Below are positions 50,414-59,615 of a stretch of 64,000 nt of DNA, one piece after another. The stretch lies in NCBI GenBank assembly GCA_052379845.1, contig JBQTCF010000003.1. One strand, written 5' to 3'. Both the position numbers and the translations under genes were made by a program. The first letter of the stretch is position 1. Every line of letters starts with the position of its first letter. Origin of the DNA: Roseinatronobacter sp052379845. GTDB taxonomy: Bacteria; Pseudomonadota; Alphaproteobacteria; Rhodobacterales; Rhodobacteraceae. Below the pieces are notes generated by a model. The model did no database searches, had not been told where the DNA came from, and saw nothing but the letters and a program-made list of their open reading frames with translations.

Positions 50414-51355
50414 TTACCCCTGTTCAAGCAGCGACTTGGCAATCATGCAATGCACACCCTTGTTGCCATTGACGGTCTGGGTGATGCGCAGATCGGCGGC
50501 AAGCGAGCATAGCGTATATGCATCTTCAGGCGACAACCCGGCCTTTTCGCCCAACACGACAATCATGTCGCGCAAGGCCCGGATGACACATTGATCCAGA
50601 TCGGGGTCCATGCCCATTGTGATGATATGCGTTGGCGTTTCCGCACGCGGGTATGCAAGCCCCGCCTTCTTATGCAAAACGAAGGTGAAATCACCTTCAA
50701 GCGCAGTTTCTATGGCGGTCACGCACACTTCGCCGTCCCCTTGCGCGCCATGCCCGTCACCACACGAAAACATCGCGCCCGGCACAAAGACCGGCAGAAA
50801 AAGTGCTGTTCCCGCAACCAGTTCCTTGTTGTCCAGATTGCCGCCATGCGCGCGCGGCTGAATTGATGAAATGCGTCCCCATGCCGGGGGCGGGGCCACG
50901 CCCATTACGCCAAAAAACGGCGCAAGCGGCAGGTCCAGCCCCCATGGCAGGCGGCCCGTGTTTTTCTGTGCGTCCAGCGCAATGGTGATGTGGCGGGTTT
51001 CGTGGAAATCATCTGTCAGGGTTCCGACAAGGGGGCGGATGACATTATAGCCCCAATCGGTGCGCAGCGCGACCTTGTCGATGCGTATTTCCAGCATATC
51101 GCCGGGCATGGCCCCGTCAATGGCGATGGGGCCGGTCAGGATATGGCCGGGCAACGGGCGTTCGGAGCGTTTGTGAATATCCAGCAATTCGGGCGGAACA
51201 TGGAAGCCCTCGGGGGGCAAAACCTCGGGGGCACCGCTGACAGTGCGAATGGTGGCCGTGTCCCCCGATTGCACGACCAGCGCAGGCGCAAGCCCGGCAT
51301 CAAAATAGCCCCAGTGGCAGGTTTCCGGCGAAGCATTCAGGGTATGATGTGGCAT
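50414..51355 (-). CDS. Acetamidase/formamidase family protein
   Basis: This 313-residue hydrolase belongs to the FmdA/AmdA fold that releases ammonia from short amides. Motifs include GYFDAGLAPALVVQSGDTA at the start, GHILTGPIAIDGAMPGDMLEI (about residues 71-91, the conserved G.PGD), SIQPRAHGGNLDNKEL and CGDGHGAQGDGEVC, which carries probable metal/active residues. ATG 51355 lies 6 nt after AAGGA; the frame extends upstream into the EamA gene without meaning. It could hydrolyse the small amide left by the other enzymes. Confidence 0.9.
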   Translation of the reverse strand: MPHHTLNASPETCHWGYFDAGLAPALVVQSGDTATIRTVSGAPEVLPPEGFHVPPELLDIHKRSERPLPGHILTGPIAIDGAMPGDMLEIRIDKVALRTDWGYNVIRPLVGTLTDDFHETRHITIALDAQKNTGRLPWGLDLPLAPFFGVMGVAPPPAWGRISSIQPRAHGGNLDNKELVAGTALFLPVFVPGAMFSCGDGHGAQGDGEVCVTAIETALEGDFTFVLHKKAGLAYPRAETPTHIITMGMDPDLDQCVIRALRDMIVVLGEKAGLSPEDAYTLCSLAADLRITQTVNGNKGVHCMIAKSLLEQG

Positions 51356-51375
51356 GTTATGTCCTTTGGGGCGCG

Positions 51376-52407
51376 TCACTGTGAGGGGGGTATAGCGGGA
51401 TTGGGTTTCCCGCGGGCACTGTTTCTGTGCATTGTGTAAACTGTAGCGCCGACAACCAGCGCCGCGCCTGCAAATGTGGTGCTGTCGGGCAATTCCGCGA
51501 AGATAAAAAAGCCTATCGCCGTCGCAATCAGCAGGCGCACGAATTCCAGCGGTGCCAGCGCGGACGCCTGCCCTGTCTGATGGGCGCGCGTGATAAGATA
51601 CTGGCCACCTGTTCCGGTAATACCCACAAGCGCAATCAGCGCCCATTGCCGCATGTCAGGTTGCACCCACCACAGCAGCGTCGGCACCGCCAGCGCCAAA
51701 ATCAGGCAAACCGCTTGATAAAAAAGGATTGTTTCTGTCCGTTCGGATTTTGCCAGAACGCGCACTGTTATGGTAATGCCCGCCCCGAACAGCGCGCCTA
51801 TAAGGGTCAGCAAGTAGTAATACCCGATCCCGTCGCCACTGGGGCGCAGCATGATCAGCACCCCCACAAACCCAATGGCCGTTGCAATCCAGCGCCGCGT
51901 GCCCACCTTTTCATGCAAGACAATCACTGCGCCAATTGTCACAAACAAGACCTTGGCGAACCCCAGCGCCGTGACATCGGCCAGCGGAATGTGCAAAAGC
52001 GCCGTGAAACCGCACAGCATTGCGCCCAGTGAAAACACGCCACGCACCAGTTGCAGGCCCGGATAGCGCGTGCGCAGCGCTGCGGGAAACCCCCGTATGA
52101 ACAGCGGCAACAGCAGGATTGTAACGATGATCTGCCGGATGAACAGCACCTGCACCAGTGGCAAATCGGTTCCAATCGCCTTGATCCCGGCCATCATGGC
52201 CCCGAAAAGGAAGAATGACGCGATCATAAGGATGGAACCGCGCAGGTTGTCAGGGGCGCCCCCCCACCACAGCATCAGCCGAACCCGGCGCAACAGGGGC
52301 GGTGCCGTTTGTGACGCTTTGGCCGCCTGAACCAATGTGGGGGCGTGCCGGTCCCCGGCTGGCCCCGACGCAGAAGCAGGAGTGGGAGGAGGAGTTGGCT
52401 TGTTCAT
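51376..52407 (-). CDS. EamA/DMT-family transporter
   Basis: This 343-residue inner-membrane carrier has ten helices in two EamA repeats (the first from about residue 60, the second from about residue 200). The first ~50 residues are a proline/alanine-rich cytoplasmic tail (MNKPTPPPTPASASGPAG), longer than usual. It lies between amidase 3 and the acetamidase on the same strand, so export of a metabolite such as an amino acid or organic acid is plausible; direction and cargo are not known. Confidence 0.85.
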   Translation of the reverse strand: MNKPTPPPTPASASGPAGDRHAPTLVQAAKASQTAPPLLRRVRLMLWWGGAPDNLRGSILMIASFFLFGAMMAGIKAIGTDLPLVQVLFIRQIIVTILLLPLFIRGFPAALRTRYPGLQLVRGVFSLGAMLCGFTALLHIPLADVTALGFAKVLFVTIGAVIVLHEKVGTRRWIATAIGFVGVLIMLRPSGDGIGYYYLLTLIGALFGAGITITVRVLAKSERTETILFYQAVCLILALAVPTLLWWVQPDMRQWALIALVGITGTGGQYLITRAHQTGQASALAPLEFVRLLIATAIGFFIFAELPDSTTFAGAALVVGATVYTMHRNSARGKPNPAIPPSQ

Positions 52408-52516
52408 TCTTTCGCCTGATAATGGATGTGGGCGGGGCAATTTGTCCGGCCATGCCGGGTGCGCCCCGTCCCCGTTTGTGCGGGAAACGGAACGCGAAGG
52501 CGGCGCGCTTGCGCTG

Positions 52517-53965
52517 CTATGCGGCCTTGGCCATGGTGATGTGCGGACGATGCGCCAGCAGGCCCGCAGCCGTTTCATAGGCTTTGCCGATCCGCAGAAC
52601 TGTGGGGTCTGCGAATGGTTTGCCCACAATCTGCATGGACAGCGGCAGTCCCTGCGCAGAGAACCCTGTCGGGATGGACATAGCAGGGTTGCCGGTCACA
52701 TTGAACGGCATTGTCTGAATGGCCCAGGCGGGCGGGGTTTCCGGGTCGATCTGGTCAAACCGCCCCGCCGGGGACAAGGTGGATGCCGCGATGATGGCGT
52801 CATACTTGCCTAAGATGGTGTTATTGACGCTGATGGACAACTGACGGCGCACCCGCAATGCCTGCATCAGGTCCGATGCCGACAACAAGCCGCCCACCGC
52901 CATACGCGCATGGGTGAAGCGCCCGTAATCCAGTGGGCGGGTTTTCATGTCGGCCTCGTGAATGGCATAGGCTTCCGATAGCAGGATGACGCGGCCAGCG
53001 GCATTGAACAATTCGTAATCGGGCAGGGTGACAATATCGACTGTCGCGCCCAGGTCCCCCAGCTTCACGATTGCGGCGTCCAGCGCTGCAACAACTTCGT
53101 CACTTACCCCTTCTGCATCCTCGAAGAAATGGCGGGGGAAGGCAAATTTCATCCCCTCGATGCCGTCATTGATGCCGCCCAGAAAATCAAGGGCGCCGGG
53201 ATCGGCAGAAGCCGGGTCCAGCCGGTCATAGCCAGCAATAACCTGCATTGTGGCGGCCGTATCGTCCACGCTGCGCGACAGCGGGCCTGCATGGTCAAGC
53301 GTGAATGACAGTGGAAACACCCCCCGCCGCGACACAAGGCCATAGGTCGGCTTCAGCCCCACCGTGCCACAATATGCCGCCGGGCCACGGATGGAACCGC
53401 CCGTGTCCGACCCCATCGCCATGCGCACGAAACCCGCCGCCACTGCGGCCCCCGACCCTGATGATGACCCGCCAGGAATATGGTCGGGGTTCCACGGGTT
53501 GCGCGCGGGCGGGAAGGGCAGGTCAAAAGATGGCCCGCCGAATGCGAATTCATGGGTTGCCGTCTTGCCAATCAAAACGCCCCCGCCACTGCGCAATTTT
53601 TCCGCCACCACGCAGTCGGACGTCGGCACATGATCCTGCAGCAATTTGGAATGGCAGGTCGTCCGAATTCCGGCAGTGTTGAAGATGTCCTTCAGGGCGT
53701 AGGGAATGCCCTGCATCGGCCCTTTGTCGATGCCGTTTGCGAAATCGGTATCTGCCGCTTCCGCATCTTCAAGCGCCCTGTCAGTGGTAAGGGTGATAAA
53801 GCTGTTCAGCTTGTCATCCAATGCGCCAATCCGCGCCAATGCATCCTTGGCAAGGTCTTTTGCGCTGATGGTTCCAGCCCGCAAAAGCGCCCCTGCGTCT
53901 AATATGGACAGGTCATTGAGGGGAATTGTTGGTGCGTTCGGGGTGATTTTTCCTTGTTCAGACAT
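52517..53965 (-). CDS. Amidase-signature hydrolase, AtzE/GatA-like, copy 3
   Basis: This 482-residue amidase has the triad Lys92 (ALKDIF), Ser167 (GGSSSGSG) and Ser191 (SDTGGSIRGP). It is the closest relative of copy 1 in the window. The ATG at 53965 gives MSEQGKITP; an upstream in-frame start would overlap the small partner gene. The partner stop lies 1 bp upstream, so the pair is coupled. Confidence 0.9.
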   Translation of the reverse strand: MSEQGKITPNAPTIPLNDLSILDAGALLRAGTISAKDLAKDALARIGALDDKLNSFITLTTDRALEDAEAADTDFANGIDKGPMQGIPYALKDIFNTAGIRTTCHSKLLQDHVPTSDCVVAEKLRSGGGVLIGKTATHEFAFGGPSFDLPFPPARNPWNPDHIPGGSSSGSGAAVAAGFVRMAMGSDTGGSIRGPAAYCGTVGLKPTYGLVSRRGVFPLSFTLDHAGPLSRSVDDTAATMQVIAGYDRLDPASADPGALDFLGGINDGIEGMKFAFPRHFFEDAEGVSDEVVAALDAAIVKLGDLGATVDIVTLPDYELFNAAGRVILLSEAYAIHEADMKTRPLDYGRFTHARMAVGGLLSASDLMQALRVRRQLSISVNNTILGKYDAIIAASTLSPAGRFDQIDPETPPAWAIQTMPFNVTGNPAMSIPTGFSAQGLPLSMQIVGKPFADPTVLRIGKAYETAAGLLAHRPHITMAKAA

Positions 53966-53966
53966 G

Positions 53967-54173
53967 TCATGCAATCCTTGTGATTGGGGCAAAACCATAG
54001 GTGTTCGCGGGTTCGTCTGCCGCGGTCAGGTTGGCGGTGCGAAGCCGGGCGCACATGGCTTCAAGTTCCAGAAAGCCGCTTACAATTGCGGGTTTGCGAT
54101 CTTCTGGCAGGGGCAGGCCGTTCCGCGCGGCAATCGCTTCGACCAGCAGTTCGGGATCGGTTTTTTGCGACAT
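53967..54173 (-). CDS. Small AtzG/GatC-like partner protein of amidase 3
   Basis: This 68-residue protein has the length reported for AtzG. It begins MSQKTDPELLVEAIAARNGL, continues with a helix ending LELEAMCARLRTANL and closes with ADEPANTYGFAP, the E-P-A...F-x-P motif. The ATG at 54173 has AAAGGA upstream. Position immediately before the amidase gene supports a subunit role. Confidence 0.8.
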   Translation of the reverse strand: MSQKTDPELLVEAIAARNGLPLPEDRKPAIVSGFLELEAMCARLRTANLTAADEPANTYGFAPITRIA

Positions 54174-54298
54174 GGTCAATGGTCCTTTCGGGGTGGGGGT
54201 GGGGTAAATCACGGTTCAAATGTGCTGGCGCATGGCAGCGATGCGCTGGAATCAATCTGTAGCTATCATCGTATGCTATAATGTTAGGTATCGCAATA

Positions 54299-54308
54299 TT
54301 GCATACAA
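54299..54308 (-). promoter_or_regulatory. TTGTATNCAA element 4
   Basis: TTGCATACAA on the plus strand, TTGTATGCAA on the minus strand, 126 bp upstream of the small protein of amidase 3. A weaker version (TCGTATGCTA) lies at 54269-54278. Confidence 0.5.
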
Positions 54309-54568
54309 TAATGCAACCGCAGCATAATTTTTTTGACAGATATGTGCATCCTGCTTGTGGGGGTGTCGTTCGAATCGGGTGGTCGGAAATCCTGCGTGGT
54401 GCTGCGGCTTGGCTGAGAATTGCCCCTTATACATTGATTTTAATGTGATAAATGCAGTCATTTTCTACAATTGTGCTGTTTGGGCTGGGTTTTTCCGTTC
54501 TGGAGGGGTCGGTAATGGTGTGCTGGAAATTAAAGCCGAAAGATGAATTATTCGGCATTGCGGCATTA

Positions 54569-54578
54569 TTGTATCCAA
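54569..54578 (+). promoter_or_regulatory. TTGTATNCAA element 5
   Basis: TTGTATCCAA, identical to elements 1 and 3, about 180 bp upstream of the ABC receptor start. It shares the 12-mer TATTGTATCCAA with element 1. Confidence 0.55.
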
Positions 54579-54756
54579 AACGGTATATCGCAAGATCAAG
54601 TTTGTTGACCGGCCAGCGCGGGCGCGTGCACAAATTTTCCATGAGGCCGCGATGTGATCCGGCTCTCAAGGTCACAAGCGCGATCAGGGTATCCGCGTCT
54701 GCAGGCTGCGTATGTCAAGGCAAGACCCATCAACCAAAGATGAAAGGCTGACAAAC

Positions 54757-56355
54757 ATGACACTCCGAAAGTTTAGGAAAGAAATTGCCGCAGGTGTTGC
54801 TGCGCTGTCATTGGGGGCGATACCCGGTGCGGGGTATGCAGAAACAGTGTTGCGCGTGGCCATGACGGCGGGTGACATTCCCCTGACCATTGGCCAGCCC
54901 GATCAAGGGTTCGAGGGCTACAGGTTCGTCGGCTACAAGCTGTATGACTCGCTTCTGTTGTGGGACCTGTCGCAAGGGGACACGGAATCCGATGTCATTC
55001 CGGGCTTGGCCACTGATTGGTATATCGACCCTGACGACAATAAACGCTGGGTTTTTGAACTAAGGCAGGGCGTCAGCTTCCATGACGGCTGCCCCTTCAA
55101 TGCTGATAATGTCGTGTGGAATTATGAACGCCTGACATTGGAAGATCACCCCGCGTTCAACCCGCAGCAATATGCAGCCATCCGCACAAGAACGGTGGAC
55201 ATCGCTAGCATTGACAAAATCGACGATTATACCGTCGCCATCAACATGAAGCGCACCGACAGCCTTTTCCCATTGCAGACCAGTTTCATATTCATGATCT
55301 CGCAATGCGCGTTTGAGGCGGCAGGCAGCGATTATGCCGCCTATGCAATGGCCCCTTCAGGAACCGGCCCCTACAAGTTTGACCAGATGGTGCCGCGTGA
55401 GCGCTTGGAACTGGTTGCAAATACTGACTATTGGGATGCGGACCGCATACCGCGTCATGACCGGCTTTTGCTGCTGCCAATGCCAGAAGCCACCACCCGC
55501 GCGGCGGCCCTGATGGCTGGGCAGGTTGATCTGGTCGAAGCGCCATCGCCGGACACAATTCCCATGCTTCAGGGCGCGGGCATGACGATTACAACAGCCC
55601 CCTATCCGCATAACTGGGGCTATCAGCTGAATTTTGTGGATGGTCCCTTCGCGGATATCCGGGTCAGGCAGGCGGCTAACTATGCGATCAACCGCGACGA
55701 AATGGTGGCCATGCTGAACGGCTATGCGCTGCCGGGGTATGGCGCGTATCCACCGGATTCGCCTTATTTTGGGGACCCGCTGAAATACGAATTCGACCCC
55801 GAAAAGGCCCGCGCCCTGTTGGAGGAAGCCGGCTGCCTGCCTTGTGACGTGACTTTCGCGGTGTCGACATCCGGTTCGGGGCAGATGCAGCCCTTGCCAA
55901 TGAATGAACTTGTCTCCTCGCAGTTGAACGCCGCCGGATTTCGCGTGACCCTGGAAGTTATGGACTGGAACAAGCTGATTGATGTGGCGCTGAGCGGGCG
56001 TCCAACCTATCCCGAATATGACGCCATCAATGTCAGCCGGGCACTGCAAGACCCCTTCTCTGGTTTGTTCCGCTTTATGCTGGAAAGCCAGCATGGACCG
56101 GCAGGCGGCAATTTCGGCCATTATTCCAGCCCCGAAGCCGAAGCGCTGATTACCAAGATCTATGAAACTTTCGATCAGACAGAACGCGACGCCCTGATCA
56201 CCCAGGCGCATGAGCTGTTTGTGTCCGATGCGATCATGATTTTCGTGACCCATGACACCAATCCGCGTGCGCTGTCACCAACGCTGAGCGGTTTTGTGCA
56301 GGCGCAAAGCTGGTTTCAGGACATGACACCCATCAGTTTTGGTCAAACCAATTAA
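54757..56355 (+). CDS. Dipeptide/oligopeptide-type ABC transporter substrate-binding protein
   Basis: This 532-residue periplasmic receptor (SBP family 5) has a signal peptide (MTLRKFRKEIAAGVAALSLG, cleavage after GYA). It also has LRQGVSFHDGCPFNADNVVWNYER, the SBP_bac_5 signature, and VRQAANYAINRDEMVAML. The ATG at 54757 has AAAGG at suitable distance; an earlier in-frame ATG at 54712 would displace the signal peptide. Family members bind peptides, glutathione, nickel, opines or small amides. Given the surrounding amidases, an amide-rich compound is the probable ligand. Confidence 0.9.
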   Translation: MTLRKFRKEIAAGVAALSLGAIPGAGYAETVLRVAMTAGDIPLTIGQPDQGFEGYRFVGYKLYDSLLLWDLSQGDTESDVIPGLATDWYIDPDDNKRWVFELRQGVSFHDGCPFNADNVVWNYERLTLEDHPAFNPQQYAAIRTRTVDIASIDKIDDYTVAINMKRTDSLFPLQTSFIFMISQCAFEAAGSDYAAYAMAPSGTGPYKFDQMVPRERLELVANTDYWDADRIPRHDRLLLLPMPEATTRAAALMAGQVDLVEAPSPDTIPMLQGAGMTITTAPYPHNWGYQLNFVDGPFADIRVRQAANYAINRDEMVAMLNGYALPGYGAYPPDSPYFGDPLKYEFDPEKARALLEEAGCLPCDVTFAVSTSGSGQMQPLPMNELVSSQLNAAGFRVTLEVMDWNKLIDVALSGRPTYPEYDAINVSRALQDPFSGLFRFMLESQHGPAGGNFGHYSSPEAEALITKIYETFDQTERDALITQAHELFVSDAIMIFVTHDTNPRALSPTLSGFVQAQSWFQDMTPISFGQTN

Positions 56356-56504
56356 GCACTGCGCCGGGGTCCTGCGGCCCCGGCACCTGTTCCCCTGCGG
56401 CGGCACACGACCGTTTGCCCCGCATCGCATGGCGATCAAGCTGCACCAGATCATCGCCACCCGTCCGTGCCCGGCCCTGACGATCATCACTGTAAGGAAA
56501 CGTC

Positions 56505-57461
56505 ATGATTTCATACATCATTCACCGCATTCTGTATGCTATTCCCATTTCGATTGGCGTGACGGTGTTCTGTTTCGCGCTTGTCTATATGGCCCCCGGC
56601 GACCCGCTGACCCGTTTGTTGCCCGATGACGCCAGCCCCGAAGTTGTCGAGATGATGAAGCGGGCATACGGGCTGGATAAGCCTATTCCGGTTCAATACC
56701 TGATCTGGCTGGGAAATGCGCTGTCAGGGGATCTTGGGACCTCGATCCAGACAGACCGGCCCGTTCTGAACGAGGTCAGCAAAGCGCTTGTCAACACAAT
56801 CATCCTGTCTGCGGTGTCGGTGGTGGTGGCTTTTTCTGTGGCTTTCGTTCTGGGAACAGTGGCCGCGTATTATAATGGTCATGCAGTTGACCGGCTTGCC
56901 ACAGGGTTTTCGGTGCTTGGGGTCAGTATTCCCAACTACTGGTTCGGGATTGTGCTGATCATCATTTTTTCCGTGCAGCTGCGCTGGCTTCCTGCCACGG
57001 GCATGGGGCCAGCGGGGTCTGGCGGGTTTTCATTGTTCAGTCTGGACAGCTTGCGCCATCTGGTGCTGCCGGTCATTACCATGGCGCTTATTCCGCTGGG
57101 AATTATCATGCGCACCACCCGTTCCGCCGTGTCCGAGGTGCTGGGTCAGGATTTTGTCCAGACATTGCGCGCCAAGGGCCTGAATGAATGGGCCGTGCTG
57201 AACCACGCGGTGCGAAATGCCCTGCCCGGTGTGCTGGCCGTCATGGGGCTGCAATTTGGCTATCTTATGGGCGGATCAATCCTGGTTGAGACGATCTTCA
57301 CATGGCCCGGCACCGGTTCCTTGCTGAATCAGGCCATTCTGAACCGCGATATTCCAGTGCTGCAAGGGACCATACTTGTTCTGGCGCTGATCTTCGTTGC
57401 GACCAACCTTGTTGTTGATCTGCTGCAAACCGCAGTTGACCCGCGCATCAAACGCACCTGA
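56505..57461 (+). CDS. Peptide-type ABC transporter permease, DppB-like
   Basis: This 318-residue membrane protein has six helices. The N-terminus MISYIIHRILYAIPISIGVT and FCFALVYMAPGDPLTRL are typical of DppB. The EAA loop reads EVLGQDFVQTLRAKGLNEWAV, ending in the conserved ARAKG-like motif. TAAGGA precedes the ATG. It is followed by dppC-like after 14 bp. Confidence 0.92.
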   Translation: MISYIIHRILYAIPISIGVTVFCFALVYMAPGDPLTRLLPDDASPEVVEMMKRAYGLDKPIPVQYLIWLGNALSGDLGTSIQTDRPVLNEVSKALVNTIILSAVSVVVAFSVAFVLGTVAAYYNGHAVDRLATGFSVLGVSIPNYWFGIVLIIIFSVQLRWLPATGMGPAGSGGFSLFSLDSLRHLVLPVITMALIPLGIIMRTTRSAVSEVLGQDFVQTLRAKGLNEWAVLNHAVRNALPGVLAVMGLQFGYLMGGSILVETIFTWPGTGSLLNQAILNRDIPVLQGTILVLALIFVATNLVVDLLQTAVDPRIKRT

Positions 57462-57475
57462 GAGGGAGTTTTCAC

Positions 57476-58381
57476 ATGACGGACACGAACATATCGCTTG
57501 GGACCGCAGATGCCGTGATTTCCGAACCGCAACAGGACCGGGTGCGCACCTATTGGCAACTGGTCCGGCTGCGCCTGCGCCATGACAAGGTAACGCTGTT
57601 TTTTGGCGCGATCATTCTGACCATCGTTTTACTGGCCGTTCTTGCCCCGGTCCTGCCACTGCGCGACCCGCTGGAAACCGGCATGATCAACCGGCTGAAA
57701 CCTGTGGGCTATCAGGGGTTCATTCTGGGAACCGATGAATTGGGCCGTGATATGCTGTCGCGAATTATCTGGGGCGGGCGCAGTTCCTTGCTGATGGGGT
57801 TGTTGCCTGTAGCCCTTGCGCTGCTGATCGGGGGCGGGCTGGGGGTGATTGCCGGGTTCATGGGCGGCACCGTGAACATGATGATCATGCGCGTGATGGA
57901 TGTGTTCTATGCCTTCCCGTCAATCCTGTTGGCAGTGGCCATTTCCGGTGCCATGGGCGGCGGCATGATGAATGGCCTGATTTCGCTGACCGTTGTGTTC
58001 ATCCCCCCCTTATGTCGCGTGGCCGAAACCGCAACGACGCAAGTGCGCGGGCTGGATTTTGTGGAAGCCGCACGCGCGTCTGGTGCGGGGCCTGCGTCCA
58101 TTATCGGAACCCATATTCTGGGCAATGTTCTGGCGCCGGTGTTTGTTTATGCATCTGGCATGGTGTCGGTGTCCATCCTCGTGGCTTCGGGGCTGTCATT
58201 CCTTGGGCTGGGGGTGGCCCCACCGACGCCGGATTGGGGGCTGATGCTGTCGACCTTGCGGCAGGCCATCTATGTAAACCCGGTTGTTTGCGCCATTCCG
58301 GGCATCGCCATTCTTATCACCTCGTTGTCGTTCAACATGGTCAGCGACGGTTTGCGTCAGGCAATGGACGTCAAGATGTGA
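57476..58381 (+). CDS. Peptide-type ABC transporter permease, DppC-like
   Basis: This 301-residue partner permease has FILGTDELGRDMLSRIIWGGR (the DppC signature GTDxLGRD, about residues 82-102) and the EAA loop RGLDFVEAARASGAGPASI. Six helices. It pairs with the DppB-like subunit to form the channel and couples to the two ATPases that follow. Confidence 0.92.
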   Translation: MTDTNISLGTADAVISEPQQDRVRTYWQLVRLRLRHDKVTLFFGAIILTIVLLAVLAPVLPLRDPLETGMINRLKPVGYQGFILGTDELGRDMLSRIIWGGRSSLLMGLLPVALALLIGGGLGVIAGFMGGTVNMMIMRVMDVFYAFPSILLAVAISGAMGGGMMNGLISLTVVFIPPLCRVAETATTQVRGLDFVEAARASGAGPASIIGTHILGNVLAPVFVYASGMVSVSILVASGLSFLGLGVAPPTPDWGLMLSTLRQAIYVNPVVCAIPGIAILITSLSFNMVSDGLRQAMDVKM

Positions 58382-58436
58382 CCGGCCCGGCCCGCGCAGA
58401 CCAGTTCCCCGTCACGCAGTGCAAGGAGTTGCAACA

Positions 58437-59597
58437 GTGAACAAGACAGACATCCCCCCCCTGACAGGACAACCCGCCCCGCCCGTAATTGACGTAGTGT
58501 CCAACAAGGACCCGCGCGACAAAGGCGGCCCCGCCCAACCGCTTTTTCTGGTGAAGGATCTTGTCAAGAATTTTCCGGTGCGCGGCGGTCTGCTGAACCG
58601 GACCACAGCGCAGGTGCAAGCGGTAAGCAACGTAAGCTTTCAGGTCCTGAAAGGCGAAACGCTTGGCGTTGTTGGTGAAAGTGGTTGCGGAAAATCGACG
58701 CTTGCGCGTTTGCTGATGCATCTTCTTGACCGCACATCGGGAGAGTTGATTTTCGACGGCGAGGCCGTGGGCGTCAATGGCGGAATGCCCATGCGCAAAT
58801 TCCGCGAAGCAGCGCAAATGGTGTTTCAGGACAGCTATTCGTCACTGAACCCCCGCTTGCCCGTCGAAGATTCCGTCAGCTATGGCCCGAAAGTGCATGG
58901 CATGAATGGCAAGGCCGCGCGGGAATTGTCGCGCGACATTCTGCGCAAGGTCGGGCTGCGCCCCGAGATTTTTGGGCCGCGCTACCCGCATGAACTGTCC
59001 GGCGGTCAGAAGCAGCGCGTCAACATCGCCCGCGCGCTTGCCCTCTCGCCGCGTCTGGTCATTCTGGATGAAGCGGTGTCCGCGCTGGACAAGTCGGTAG
59101 AAGCGCAGGTTCTGAACCTGCTGCGGTTCCTGAAGCGGCATTTCAACCTGACATATGTCTTCATCAGCCATGACCTGAATGTGGTGCAGTATATTTCTGA
59201 CCGGGTTCTGGTCATGTATCTGGGCGAGGTGGTCGAACTTGGCCCCGTGGATGAAATATACAACCGGCCGCGCCATCCCTATACGCGCGCGCTGCTGCGC
59301 TCGCGGCTGTCGATGGACCCTGACGACAGGATGGATGACGCCCCGATCGCGGGGGACCCGCCAAACCCCATCAACCCGCCATCGGGATGTCGGTTCAGAA
59401 CCCGCTGCCCCTATGCCGAACCCATCTGCGCCAGCACCCCGCCCGCCATTTCAAAATGGACCGGCCCGGAAAGTCACACTGTCGCGTGTCACATGTATAA
59501 CCCCGTCGAAGGCCACAGCCTGAGCAGCAGGCCGCCTGCACCAGACGCGGCACCCGGCACGGTCCTCAAGACCCATCCAACCCGCGTTCACGCCTGA
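58437..59597 (+). CDS. Peptide-type ABC transporter ATP-binding protein, DppF-like
   Basis: This 386-residue ATPase has Walker A GESGCGKST near residue 80, signature ELSGGQKQRVNIARAL, Walker B LVILDEAVSALD (Ala-Val replacing the usual Pro-Thr of DEPTSALD) and the oligopeptide C-terminal domain with RFRTRCPYAEPIC. The start is a GTG at 58437, 8 nt after AAGGAG, giving a ~45-residue polar N-terminal extension; the longer frame overlaps dppC and is unlikely. Confidence 0.9.
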   Translation: MNKTDIPPLTGQPAPPVIDVVSNKDPRDKGGPAQPLFLVKDLVKNFPVRGGLLNRTTAQVQAVSNVSFQVLKGETLGVVGESGCGKSTLARLLMHLLDRTSGELIFDGEAVGVNGGMPMRKFREAAQMVFQDSYSSLNPRLPVEDSVSYGPKVHGMNGKAARELSRDILRKVGLRPEIFGPRYPHELSGGQKQRVNIARALALSPRLVILDEAVSALDKSVEAQVLNLLRFLKRHFNLTYVFISHDLNVVQYISDRVLVMYLGEVVELGPVDEIYNRPRHPYTRALLRSRLSMDPDDRMDDAPIAGDPPNPINPPSGCRFRTRCPYAEPICASTPPAISKWTGPESHTVACHMYNPVEGHSLSSRPPAPDAAPGTVLKTHPTRVHA

Positions 59598-59615
59598 AAA
59601 GAAGGAGGCACGACC

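Larger units (their letters stand above)
54174..54756. promoter_or_regulatory. AT-rich divergent promoter region before the ABC importer operon
   Basis: 583 bp without a convincing gene between the small-protein/amidase-3 operon and the peptide-ABC operon. It includes an extended -10-like TGCTATAAT (54274-54282), TTGACA at 54333-54338 and two TTGTATNCAA elements. Short frames here lack ribosome sites. Confidence 0.55.
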
